Assembly (NCBI GenBank): GCA_025266875.1
Contig: JALLLT010000138.1
Location: 1-17,738 of the forward strand
DNA length: 17,738 nucleotides
Reading direction: 5' to 3'
From: Fennellomyces sp. T-0311
Lineage: Eukaryota > Mucoromycota > Mucoromycetes > Mucorales > Lichtheimiaceae
Shown here: piece by piece, positions 8,756-16,928 of the stretch
How the letters are laid out: every line of letters starts with the position of its first letter
Position numbering within the stretch: the stretch's first letter is position 1
Program-made: the position numbers and the translations under genes
The notes under the pieces: model-generated
Seen by the model: the letters and a program-made list of their open reading frames with translations, nothing else
Databases searched by the model: none
Told to the model about the DNA's origin: nothing

Positions 8756-9002
8756 TGTGGTAACGTGAACAAGAAAAGTAAGAGACTCAGTAAGGTACTG
8801 TGAGAATCTGATATATCTTTATTTGGCACGGATAACATAGAGGGGAGAGCGAGAGCCAATCACAGGGGTGAATAACACCAGCCAATGACAAGGCCGAATA
8901 ACGAGCTGGGTTGTACGGGCTTTGAAGGCTTGGCTCGTATAATCTAATACCCGCCTTATTCCTATAAAGCCTCTTCCTCTATTACTTTAAAAAAACTTGA
9001 CA
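8756..9002 (-). repeat. 5' LTR of element A (right edge uncertain)
   Basis: Read on the minus strand, the LTR ends CACGTTACCACA at 8756, followed by the T7 leader. AATAAA at 8823-8818 lies 62 nt before that end, the same layout as in the solo LTR and element B. Two CCAAT-type sequences (near 8856 and 8881) fit an LTR promoter. No second LTR copy is in the window, so the start of the LTR cannot be proved; 9002 is chosen because a GACA ends there, as in the solo LTR. The stretch contains no gene. Confidence 0.5.
8963..8968 (+). promoter_or_regulatory. TATA box candidate for the exonuclease/transposase-like gene
   Basis: TATAAA on the plus strand, 70 nt before the ATG at 9038. It appears to lie inside or at the edge of the divergently oriented LTR of element A, so the retroelement may have supplied or displaced the promoter. 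Confidence 0.4.
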
Positions 9003-9726
9003 CCTATTTGAAACCATATCAGTTACCGTTATTCACTATGACAAAGGAACGTAAAAAGGAAGAAAGAATATCAAAAAAGCAAATATCTCGCGACCCAAAC
9101 CAACGCACTTTGACTTTTCTGCCTCTTCTTGAGAAGTCGCCGGCCGAGCCTGAAGCAAACGCCACAAGCACGACCACAGCCACAGAGGAAGAGCTCGCTC
9201 GTGTTGGAGAGCTACTTGCTGAGATGGATTTCAGTGACGAACATGCTAGTAGTGATGACAATGGCGCCATCACTGAAAATTTAGTTGAAGAAATGGACGA
9301 CGAGATCGATGGCGAAGAAGCAGAAGATTGCGATAACGATGATGAACTTGATCTCACCCCCGATAGCGTCGCACCTCAGTCTGATCAATGCAAGGAAAAC
9401 GAAAAGGAGAAGACAAGTGTAGTCCGCGAGTATCTGAGGGAGTTGCAAAGTGAAATTGGCAAGCAAATCAATAAGAACGGAATACCAGACGTGTACAGAA
9501 AAAAGGCATTCTGGATAAACCCACCGGAAGCTTTCTTTACTTTAAGTGAACCTCAGATAGACGTTAAGAAGCTCTATAAGCCGCGCGTTTTCATCTGGAT
9601 CCCTCATTTGCTCATCAAGCTTGTCAGCGACAAACTGAAGCTTAAATGTCCAAGTGAAAAATGTGCAGGCAATCTGACATCTAACGGATTCACCACATCG
9701 GCTCGTCGTGTAGTGGATATGGAAAA

Positions 9727-9783
9727 GTAAGGTCAGAATGTCTATGTTTTGATAGATTACTCACACTATCGGTACGACGTTAG
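9727..9783 (+). other. Intron 1 (57 bp) of the exonuclease/transposase-like gene
   Basis: GTAAGG donor, TACTCAC branch-like site at 9758-9764 and TAG acceptor. It removes an in-frame TAA at 9728-9730 and joins the ...RRVVDME segment to CFYILGHRYEC, restoring a continuous zinc-binding region. Confidence 0.88.
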
Positions 9784-11222
9784 CTGCTTTTACATCCTTG
9801 GACATAGATACGAGTGTACAAAAGGCTGCAAGGAGGGTAAACTTAACTGCCACGATGATAGACTGATACGTCAACTACCACTGTTTCTTCAATCTCAATA
9901 CCCTGGATATACCACCCACCGAAATGCACTATCCAGGCCAGTTGGTGATTTCATGCGTCCCTGTGTTCAGAATTCGATCGGACCAAAAAGGTTCCACAAA
10001 ATCCTTCGCGAGATGCATATGCTTAAACATGACCGACTCGAGCTACAATATCTCAACGCTTTGCTATATAGGCGCGACAATCCCACCATTGAACTGATGA
10101 TGAAATGGCGTGAACCTGAGGAATTCTCATCCTTCAACGATCGATTTGGCTACGCTGGGCATGTACCATCTGCTCAATACCTGCGTACTTTCTACACAAA
10201 GTACATCGACAGCATCCGTGACTTGATTGAAAAGCAGATGATGGTTCTGGGGGGCAAATATTTGAAAGGCGATCATTCTTTTAAAATCATCAAGCTTTTG
10301 GCTAAAATCACCGGTTCACCTACGTTCACAGCTCTATATACGTTATGCAATGAATATGAGGAAGTCCGTATGCAACTACTCACACCAACCAAATCACTAA
10401 GTCACCTCCAATTTGCATTCGAAAAAATGCGATCCGCTTATGATCTTTACCGTCATGAAATGCCTGAGATTTTTTTTACGGATAACGTTACTGGCGACAA
10501 AAACTTCCTCGAGAATATCTGGCCATCCCTGCTTAAAGATGTTTCACCTGTTACGGACCCTGAACCATCAGACAGCCATGCTCCCGGTTTACCTTTACTT
10601 GACTCGGAAGAATTGAACAGAACCATTCACTATCTACGAGATAGTGAAACGATTGGAGAAAGCGCCAAAAATATTTTGTCAAGCACTGTGGCAACAACCG
10701 CAGAGGGTGAAGCTAGAGAGCAGGCAATAGTTATCGGATTCGATTGTGAATGGCCTTTCGATCGGGTGCAGGGACCTGGAAAGATTGCTACAATACAAGT
10801 AGCGTTCAAAGACGATATCTACGTGTACCATGTCAGCCATTTAACCCAGTTACCTCAGCCTTTGCTTGACTTGCTGAAGAGTCCAATGGTACTGAAGATC
10901 GGCAAACAAGTCAACGGAGACTTACGCAAGATCGAAAGAGACTTCGGTGTGAAATGCAATGGTGGCCGTGAACTGGGAATGTTTTGCAAAAAGCGCGGTG
11001 CAATTAGCAATGCAGGCATAGGCCTTTCCGCCATATGTGCGAAGGTCCTGGGTCGAGCTTTGCCAAAAGATCAAGTTCGTTGTAGCAATTGGGCAGCTAC
11101 AGAACTGACAGATGATCAAACGAAATACGCGGCGCTAGATGCCCTTGCGGCACTAGAAGTATACAACAGGCTTAAGCACTGCGGTGTTATTGGCGAGCGT
11201 GTGTCTCAGCCACTGGCTGAAG

Positions 11223-11275
11223 GTGTGCAATTGACTTAAGCTTTAGTATCGTCAGTAATAATTGAGTATATACAG
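11223..11275 (+). other. Intron 2 (53 bp)
   Basis: GTGTGC donor (weak) and TACAG acceptor. It removes the stop at 11237-11239 and switches to the frame that stays open to the next intron. The joined residues (EGTHISF...) match what I recall follows the exonuclease in this family. Confidence 0.78.
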
Positions 11276-11569
11276 GGACTCATATTTCGTTCAATCCCGG
11301 ATCCGACACCCTATCAGCAGCATATGGAGAGATTGCAAAACATGAAAGCAAATTTGACGGACGCAAAGTCACACGCAACCGAGCAATTATTCTTGTAAAG
11401 CAAGTCAACATACCTGGCGCAGTAGATGCTTATGGAAAATCGCTATCTGAACATGGCCCAGTTCCTTTTAAAATCGTCGCCAAGCTAACTGATTTGCACA
11501 ACTACACTCCAGTCGAAGTTCATGAACCAGCGGAAGAAGAACATGATGTTGTACTTCATGAAGCTGATA

Positions 11570-11628
11570 GTATGGGTTTTGATTGAATTCGCATGTTGTT
11601 GGTACAAGGACTAACAAGTGAAACTTAG
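11570..11628 (+). other. Intron 3 (59 bp)
   Basis: GTATGG donor, ACTAAC branch site at 11610-11615 and CTTAG acceptor. It removes a TGA and connects to the next open frame. Confidence 0.86.
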
Positions 11629-12051
11629 ACAACAACGGTGGTACCGTGGCCATCCATGAAGCGACAGAGAGCAATAGTACTAGCAGCGACTCAGAAGACG
11701 ATGATTACTCGGTTACACGCGAGGCTACTTTTGCCTCATGCGTCGTTGAGCCAGAAAGCCGTGAATATGGAGAAGCTACATTCAGTTCATTACCAAAACC
11801 ATCAGAAAGCGAGATGCATGATCAGCCAATTCGTTCTAGAGTACTGAAAGATGCTTTCCATTTGATGGATATGATTCGTGTTCCACGTAAGCATGGTCTT
11901 GCTGCTGATTTTACTTGCAAACTTCGTGATGCGCTTTTTATCATTGACGATGAAGATAAGCGAAGAGTTGAAGCAGTGTTACTACGTCAGGGAACAACAT
12001 GGAACAAGATGCTTCTGAAAAATAGTTCATGGATATTTCGCCGAGTGAAGC

Positions 12052-12119
12052 GTAAGGAACCATTATCCATGCACTTTGTAGGCTTACTTAGCAATCGCCT
12101 TGATGCTTTAATTTTCTAG
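12052..12119 (+). other. Intron 4 (68 bp)
   Basis: GTAAGG donor and TTTTCTAG acceptor. It joins WIFRRVKR to VIPPPLALYN, and the following frame is open into the NSLEGG motif. Confidence 0.86.
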
Positions 12120-12380
12120 GTGTAATCCCACCGCCATTAGCACTATATAATGCTGTGAAAGAAGTATTTGATTCATATGGACCGATGAAATGTGCACGAA
12201 CTGGCCGAACCTTATTCGATAACCAAGCTTGGAAAAATTCGAAAAATGTTTTGAAGACCATACATGCAGGACATGTTTCTGACCCACCTGGTGTTTCATT
12301 TTACTTTATAAAAGGGAAAGATCGCAATGGATTACCCTTATATCGTTGCTGCCGTGGAACCAACTCTCTAGAAGGAGGAA

Positions 12381-12382
12381 TA
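12381..12382. repeat. TA target duplication of the pogo element, left copy
   Basis: TA here and at 14919-14920 flank the 2536-bp element. With one TA kept, the host exon reads through in frame (GGI then HQN). Confidence 0.92.
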
Positions 12383-12404
12383 CAGTCAAACCCCGCTTTG
12401 TGCA
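12383..12404 (+). repeat. Left terminal inverted repeat of the pogo element
   Basis: A 22-bp repeat (CAGTCAAACCCC, then GCTTTGTGCA). It is the reverse complement of 14897-14918 except at the sixth base (A versus G). Confidence 0.95.
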
Positions 12405-12616
12405 CCCGTGGGATTTCTAAATATTTTGATGCAAAAAAGCGGGTGTGCAGAAAAGTGGGAGCTAGCAGTTTTTGTACATATTACTGTTGAAGGCTGTTGC
12501 AGTTTTGCTTTTCTGTTACATGCAGCGATACTTATTAAACCTAGCAATACGGAGGCTCTGACAGAATAGTAAGGATATAGTACTTGCTAGCGATGTGTGT
12601 GACGTGCTGTTTAGAG

Positions 12617-12624
12617 TATAAAAA
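12617..12624 (+). promoter_or_regulatory. TATA box of the pogo transposase gene
   Basis: TATAAAAA lies 65 nt upstream of the transposase ATG at 12682 and is the clearest core promoter element in the transposon 5' region. Confidence 0.6.
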
Positions 12625-12681
12625 GCGGTAGTCCTGATGCTCAGGTAAATATATATACTTTACTAAATTGTCATACATATC

Positions 12682-14494
12682 ATGAGTGAAAGCTTTACGC
12701 CTGAACAGAAAGATCGTCTTTGGGATGAATACGCGAGTAAGCCAGGCGGAAAACGTGTTCGCGAGTTGGTGACCTTTTTCAAGCTGGCCTATCCTACTGA
12801 GAAAGTACCCAATCGATCAACATTTTCACGATTCCTAAAGCGAAAGAGACAAGCAATGCTAATCATTGGTGATCAACCAATGAGTGAAATGAGCAGACGA
12901 CGAGTTAAAGCAAAGTTTTCAGTAAGTATTATTTTTATTGTTGATACGTTCATATGGATGTATAACTGACAGATAGTAAATTGACATTTAAGGACGTTGA
13001 GGAATCCGTACATCTCTGGATTCAGGAATGTGAAAAGCGCAATCTGCCCATCAATTGGCAAACAATCAAGACTGCTGCTTGTGACTTTGCCAGTCAGCTT
13101 GGCTATCCACCTGGTGCCTTTAGAGCGTCAAACGGATGGCAGGATAGGTTTAGACGGCGGTACTCCCTTGGAAAAATTAAGATCTATGGCGAATCTGGAG
13201 CGGTTGATTTGGCCACATTGGAGAACCAGTTACCATATATTATCGACAAGGTTAAAAGCTATAAACCTCAAGATGTCTACAACATGGATGAGACAGCCTT
13301 GTTGTATTGCAATCCACCCGTCACAACAATCGCAAGCAAACGTATCGCAGGCATGAAGCAAGATAAGTCCCGTATGACAGTTGCTCTGACAGTCAATGCC
13401 GATGGAAGCGATTTCCGTGAGCCAGTTATAATCGGAAAGTCAATGCAGCCAACATGCTTCGGTAAAAAAAAAACGGGTAAGCCCAACTTCTCTTATAACA
13501 AGTATTCTATTTTAACGATTACTATCTGTGTAGCCGCTTCTCATGGGTTCTCGTTGTATTTTGCAAACCAGACTGCATGGATGACTAGCGGTATCTTCAA
13601 AACATATCTACGTCGCTTCGACCAAGCTATGAGCTATGCCAATCGACATATATTGCTCCTCCTCGATAACTTTTCTGGCCATCGGTGTGATTACCAACCC
13701 AAAAACATTGAGTTGGTGTATCTTCCACCAAACACCACATCATATTCTCAACCACTAGACCAGGGAATCATTCGGGCATTCAAGTCCCACTTTAAGTAAG
13801 TTCGTCACTTTATACATTACCTAACTACTTATAAAATATGTACTTTTATATTAGTAATTTCAAGTATGAGCGAGTGTACGATGAAACGTTGAAGCGCGGA
13901 GACCGCGAGTTAATTACGAATGGTGGTCAAGTATTCAAAGTATCCATACTCCAAGCAATGAAGTGGGTCCGGATGGCATGGAAAGATCATGTTACAGCTG
14001 AAACTGTTCAACATTGCTTTGTGAAAGCATTACCTGGGGCATTCACGGCGCATATGGATGACCAGTTTTGCGACCATTCGCTTCCAAGTGACACCGAATC
14101 TGTCCGTCAAGAAGAACTTGAAGACCAAATACGCGGCCATCTTTTTGGAATTTACGGTGTCGATTTTAGTGAGCTCCAGTACCAAGCCATGATTGATCCC
14201 GAATACGAACGTACCGCGACACCACCAATGATGAGCAATGAAGAGATCATTGCAATGGTTCAAGGAACACAGTATTCTGCCGATCATGAAGCAGATGAAG
14301 AAGCACAATTTGAAGAAGAGATACCGGTAGTGACGTCGAGACAAAAGTTCGAAATCATTTCTTCAGTGCTGACGATTCTTGACGACGAAGAGTACTACAG
14401 TGTGAAAAAGGACCTGCGCGACTTACGCGACAAGCTCAAGAGAGAGGCGTTTTCTAAACAATCATCGCTTGAAGACTTTTTTTTCACGGATTAG
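12682..14494 (+). CDS. Pogo/Tigger transposase (spliced) with C-terminal PCNA-binding motif
   Basis: Exons: 12682-12921, 12993-13795 and 13855-14494, giving 560 residues. A further 57-bp in-frame intron at 13477-13533 is likely, giving 541. Introns: 12922-12992 (GTAAGT, CTGAC branch, AAG acceptor) and 13796-13854 (GTAAGTT, CCTAAC branch, TTAG). The product cuts and pastes the element at TA sites. Residues 1-75 form a Psq-type helix-turn-helix. A CENP-B/Tc5-type DNA-binding domain follows (residues 81-140). The DDE core has D179 (NMDETAL), D305 (LLLDNFSGH) and D336 (QPLDQGI), with 30 residues between the last two (numbering without the optional intron). An acidic tail ends in QSSLEDFF, a perfect QxxLxxFF PIP box. 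Codons are intact throughout; the element may be active. Confidence 0.92.
13477..13533 (+). other. Optional or retained intron in the pogo transposase
   Basis: GTAAGC donor and TGTGTAG acceptor, 57 bp, a multiple of three with no stop inside. Removing it deletes 19 residues that interrupt the usual motif between KKKT and AWMT in pogo transposases. Both forms keep the frame. Confidence 0.55.
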
Positions 14495-14896
14495 ACTAGT
14501 ATTAGCTCGTCGAGCCCTTTAACACTTTTTTCTTGTTTTCTTGGAGTACTGGTTTTTTTTTAGTCTATAGCTCTTCTTACCCGTACTTGTTTCTTTTTGC
14601 AAATGTCATTAACATGGATATAAGTAAATATGTTGACCCAACATTTATCAGTATATCAACCTCTATAGGTCACATGTCGCATGCAAAGTAGTATGTGATA
14701 TACATACTGTGTTTCCTGAGTGGTTACATCATGCATAATAACGTAGCCTATGCCATTTTGAGTAATTTTCCACCTTCGATTAGCTACACACTTCTGAAAA
14801 AGTGTTGCACGGTGCAAATGTGCAAATCTATTAAGTATTTTTGACATTTTCCAAAAAATTGGTGCAGAACTCGTAGAGTATGCACCAAATGGGAGC

Positions 14897-14918
14897 TGCA
14901 CAAAGCGGGGTTCGACTG
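14897..14918 (-). repeat. Right terminal inverted repeat of the pogo element
   Basis: The reverse complement of this 22-bp stretch matches 12383-12404 at 21 of 22 positions. TA (14919-14920) follows directly, then the host exon resumes. Confidence 0.95.
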
Positions 14919-16155
14919 TACATCAAAACATCATCAGAAAGTTTGGATCGTTTGGAGCTAGTCCTGAGCTTGCAGCTGCAGTTCTATCAGACTATTGCTT
15001 GCGGCACAACATTGACGTAAGTTGTATATAGCACCACTAATATACATTCAATTTTACGATTACTAAAGTGTCCGAGTTTTAAAGGTCGGCACATTGAATA
15101 GATATGGAAAGATTCATAAGGGTCATTATGAACCGTGGCTGACACAATGCATTGCTGATCTACGTGCCACTCTCAATCTTCCATTTTCATACGACGAAGC
15201 AGAAGTACATAAGCATGCAATTCATATGGCATCATCTGGTGAAAACTTCGGTATATCCCCATTTCCTGTATCGCTCTTAGACAAGCTCAATATGGAACCA
15301 AGTGTCGAAGACCCGAGTGTGGTAGCGACTGAAAGTACCTATCAAACAGCAGCTTTAGTCACCATTAAAGGATCGACCTCACAAGCAGGCGGTGCGCAAT
15401 ACAGGTTCCTAAGCTCAAGGCAACATACCCGATACGCAGTGGTTCCTGTACACACACAAGCCGAACACGTAATGTTTACTTTTTTACTGGGCCGCTTTCC
15501 TTCGCACCAAACCACCGGTACCATCAACTTTGATGAATTCACCCGAATTTGGAATTCATATGCAGATGGTGTACATATCTTCTATAAAACACCAGAGTAC
15601 CTTCGAAGCCGATACAAACTATGGGAAGATCTATTTAACTCTGAACGAACGAGAGCAAATAATGCCGACGAGATCTTACGAATCAACAGTCAGTTGCAAT
15701 TATCGACTCGCAAGAGATCAGCACCAACTGCACAGTCACCTAGACCATTGAAAGTACCAGCGTACGAAGATGCTTTAGACACCAACGCCGTCAGTTCTAT
15801 TTCTGCTGTTATAGGTTCGTCACCCGAACAGCAGTTTGCTACACCGTTGCTACCATACGATCAGCGTACCTCTCCTTCCACCGCAAGGCCATCGTTTAGT
15901 TCAAGACCAGCTGCTTCAAGCATATCACGGCAGGCAATAACAGCCACAGATTTCTCTTTCCGCATTAATCCCAGTATTCATCTTGCACCGAAACTGTCAT
16001 CCCCATCTTCGTCTAGTGCCATATCGACCAACAGGCAAAGCTTTGGAGCGTTTTTAGCCAATATCCCAAAAGTCGGTAGAAAGTGCAGCGTATGCAAGCA
16101 ATATGGATGCCCTGGGAATAACAAAAAGCAAAACTGCCCGAAGTATGGTAAATAA
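14919..16155 (+). pseudogene. Exonuclease/transposase-like gene, 3' part (rest of exon 5 and exon 6)
   Basis: This is the continuation of the gene at 9038 beyond the pogo insertion. Bases 14921-15016 encode HQNIIRKFGSFG and a helical segment ending in RHNID. After the intron at 15017-15084, exon 6 (15085-16155) begins VGTLNRYGK. It carries a conserved block to about 15640, then a long Ser/Pro/Thr-rich linker, and ends with a zinc knuckle CX2CX4CX8C (C1402, C1405, C1410, C1419 of the 1424-residue model). The frame is open throughout with no stops or shifts, so the pogo insertion is probably young relative to gene decay. Without the 5' part this fragment lacks a start codon and promoter that I can support. 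Confidence 0.85.
15017..15084 (+). other. Intron 5 (68 bp) of the exonuclease/transposase-like gene
   Basis: GTAAGT donor, TTACTAAA branch-like site just after 15057, and AAAG acceptor. It joins HNID to VGTLNRYG in frame. Confidence 0.85.
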
Positions 16156-16293
16156 CTTAGTAACTTATACTTTAGTTACCTGAACGCGCCTTAGCTACAG
16201 TGCATAAGTAGCACTATTTATTAAACTTGACATGCTTCTATAAATAGCACTTTAAAACCACTTTATATGATAGATATAATAAATAAGAATGAT
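16156..16293. other. AT-rich 3' flank of the exonuclease/transposase-like gene
   Basis: No coding potential is seen. AATAAA-like sequences around 16278-16284 may serve as poly(A) signal for the gene ending at 16155. A near-repeat of an AATAGCACT motif occurs but is too short to interpret. Confidence 0.35.
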
Positions 16294-16334
16294 TTTTTGA
16301 GTATTCCGGTGCTCCGCACCAGAATACTCAAAAA
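16294..16334. repeat. Hairpin with 19-bp arms and 3-nt loop
   Basis: The left arm 16294-16312 (TTTTTGAGTATTC then CGGTGC) pairs with 16316-16334 with a single C/A mismatch; the loop is TCC. T on one outer side and A on the other give a terminator-like look, but in a fungal nuclear context a small palindromic repeat or a transposon end is more likely. It lies 139 nt after the stop at 16155. Confidence 0.75.
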
Positions 16335-16575
16335 TAAAAGATTTTATTTTTTTACCCCCTCTATGATACCCGAGCCCTTTATTTTGGTAGGAAGTTCACG
16401 TCTATTTATACTTTTGACGAGACACTGGTAATTGTAAACCTGTGCTGCGCACTGATTGATGATTGATAAGCATTTTATCGATAGAGTATCGTCGTACAAG
16501 TTTGACTTAGATACCACAATAATGATAGCTTTATTACACGAAAAAAAGGATAACAATACTGGATTTTTCCTCGTA
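16335..16575. other. Intergenic stretch with no recognised feature
   Basis: The AT-rich sequence between the hairpin and the WTTGGG array has short open frames on both strands that lack any recognisable motif. I see nothing in it that I can support. Confidence 0.4.
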
Positions 16576-16852
16576 ATTGGGAAGGCTTTATTTTTCAGAT
16601 TGGGAAGTGCCGAATTTCTACTTTGGGAATAGAGTATTTTTAGATTGGGAACTGTGATTTTAGTATTGGGAAGCACAATAAAATTATTGGGAGGTGTCCT
16701 TTTCTCTGATTGGGAGGTTGAATATGTGGTTTGGGAAGTGCTCTATTTTCTGATTGGGAGGCTTAATACCGTGATTTGGGGGCTCATGTATTATCTTATT
16801 GGGAGGTTCGGAAAAACCATTTGGGAGCAACGACATCTTGCATATTGGGACA
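16576..16852. repeat. Degenerate array of 13 WTTGGG(A/G) units with about 22-bp period
   Basis: The core (A/T)TTGGG starts at 16576, 16599, 16622, 16644, 16665, 16686, 16709, 16730, 16753, 16775, 16798, 16820 and 16844; the spacing is 21-24 bp, mean 22.3. The core is usually followed by ARG or GGG and then 10-13 variable AT-rich bases. From the seventh unit on, ATTGGG and TTTGGG alternate, making a dimer of 44-46 bp. On the minus strand each ATTGGG reads CCCAAT, containing a CCAAT box. The open frame across the array reflects the repeat and is not supported as a gene. Confidence 0.85.
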
Positions 16853-16910
16853 CTTGACTTATATTACATGGGATATCAAATATTAGGGTAAGATATAAAA
16901 CGAGGATAAC

Positions 16911-16928
16911 TATATATATATATATATA
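16911..16928. repeat. (TA)9 microsatellite
   Basis: Nine TA units lie directly beside the stop codon (16929-16931) of the minus-strand Tc1-like transposase. It may be a preferred landing site for TA-targeting elements or part of the element 3' region. Confidence 0.8.

Larger units (their letters stand above)
1..9002 (-). mobile_element. Outer Ty3/gypsy retrotransposon A, incomplete in window and interrupted by element B
   Basis: A minus-strand Ty3/gypsy element read from right to left: 5' LTR (from 8756 rightwards), poly-T leader (8732-8755), gag and protease (8731 to 6750), then, after interruption by element B at 628-6749, the reverse transcriptase (627 to 1). RNase H, integrase and the 3' LTR must lie left of the window. 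The coding frame is continuous across the B insertion if one copy of the 5-bp duplication is counted, so A was present first. It carries in-frame stops at 8429-8431 and 7-9, so it is decayed. The right edge at about 9002 is only a guess from a terminal GACA and nearby base composition; no second LTR is visible to confirm it. Confidence 0.85.
9038..12490 (+). pseudogene. Large DDE-transposase-like protein with inserted WRN-like 3'-5' exonuclease, 5' part (exons 1-5)
   Basis: Exons: 9038-9726, 9784-11222, 11276-11569, 11629-12051, and 12120 into the pogo insertion at 12383. The start is the first ATG of the frame; the 10 codons before it begin with TTG. Residues 40-120 are acidic and disordered. 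A zinc-binding region follows (CPSEKC, then YECTKGC), resembling DUF6729 from memory. A transposase-like core has D393 (GDHSFK) and D463 in TDN. An intact DEDDy exonuclease follows: D550 and E552 (FDCEW), D609 (NGDLRKI), Y678 and D682 (YAALDA). After a predicted helical region the motif GTNSLEGG places E1033 as a candidate third catalytic residue. The pogo element is inserted at Ile1036; reading into it ends at a TGA at 12488-12490. The family is abundant in fungi; its role, domesticated or mobile, is unknown to me. Confidence 0.85.
12383..14918 (+). mobile_element. Complete pogo/Tigger-type (Tc1/mariner superfamily) DNA transposon
   Basis: A 2536-bp element bounded by 22-bp terminal inverted repeats with one mismatch, starting CAGT as is usual for pogo elements, and flanked by TA. 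It carries one spliced transposase gene (12682-14494) with all recognisable domains. It sits in exon 5 of the exonuclease/transposase-like gene. Non-coding parts: 12405-12616 (AT-rich; subterminal motif at 12440-12459) and 14495-14896 (T-rich stretches and no supported gene). Nothing visible makes it defective. Confidence 0.95.

Noticed and set aside
9055..9130. PIP box at the N-terminus of the exonuclease protein (NQRTLTFLPLL)
   Set aside because: The spacing does not give QxxLxxFF; the aromatic pair is missing.
9728..9730. In-frame TAA as a nonsense mutation or end of a 240-codon gene
   Set aside because: A 57-bp GTAAGG...TAG intron with a TACTCAC branch-like site removes it, keeps the frame and rebuilds a continuous zinc-binding motif. 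A 29-bp alternative ending at 9755 leads to an immediate stop.
14656..14901. Minus-strand gene in the right end of the pogo element
   Set aside because: It has no domain and overlaps the subterminal region and inverted repeat; pogo elements normally carry one gene.
16576..16852. CRISPR array
   Set aside because: The conserved core is only about 6-9 bp with a 22-bp period, in a eukaryotic context; there are no cas genes and no 24-48-bp repeats.
16576..16852. G-quadruplex cluster
   Set aside because: The G-triplets are about 19 nt apart, too far for stable intramolecular quadruplex loops.
16645..16857. Hydrophobic Trp/Gly-rich small protein on the plus strand
   Set aside because: The repetitive peptide follows the WTTGGG array. 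The 22-bp period is not a multiple of three and no independent coding signal exists.
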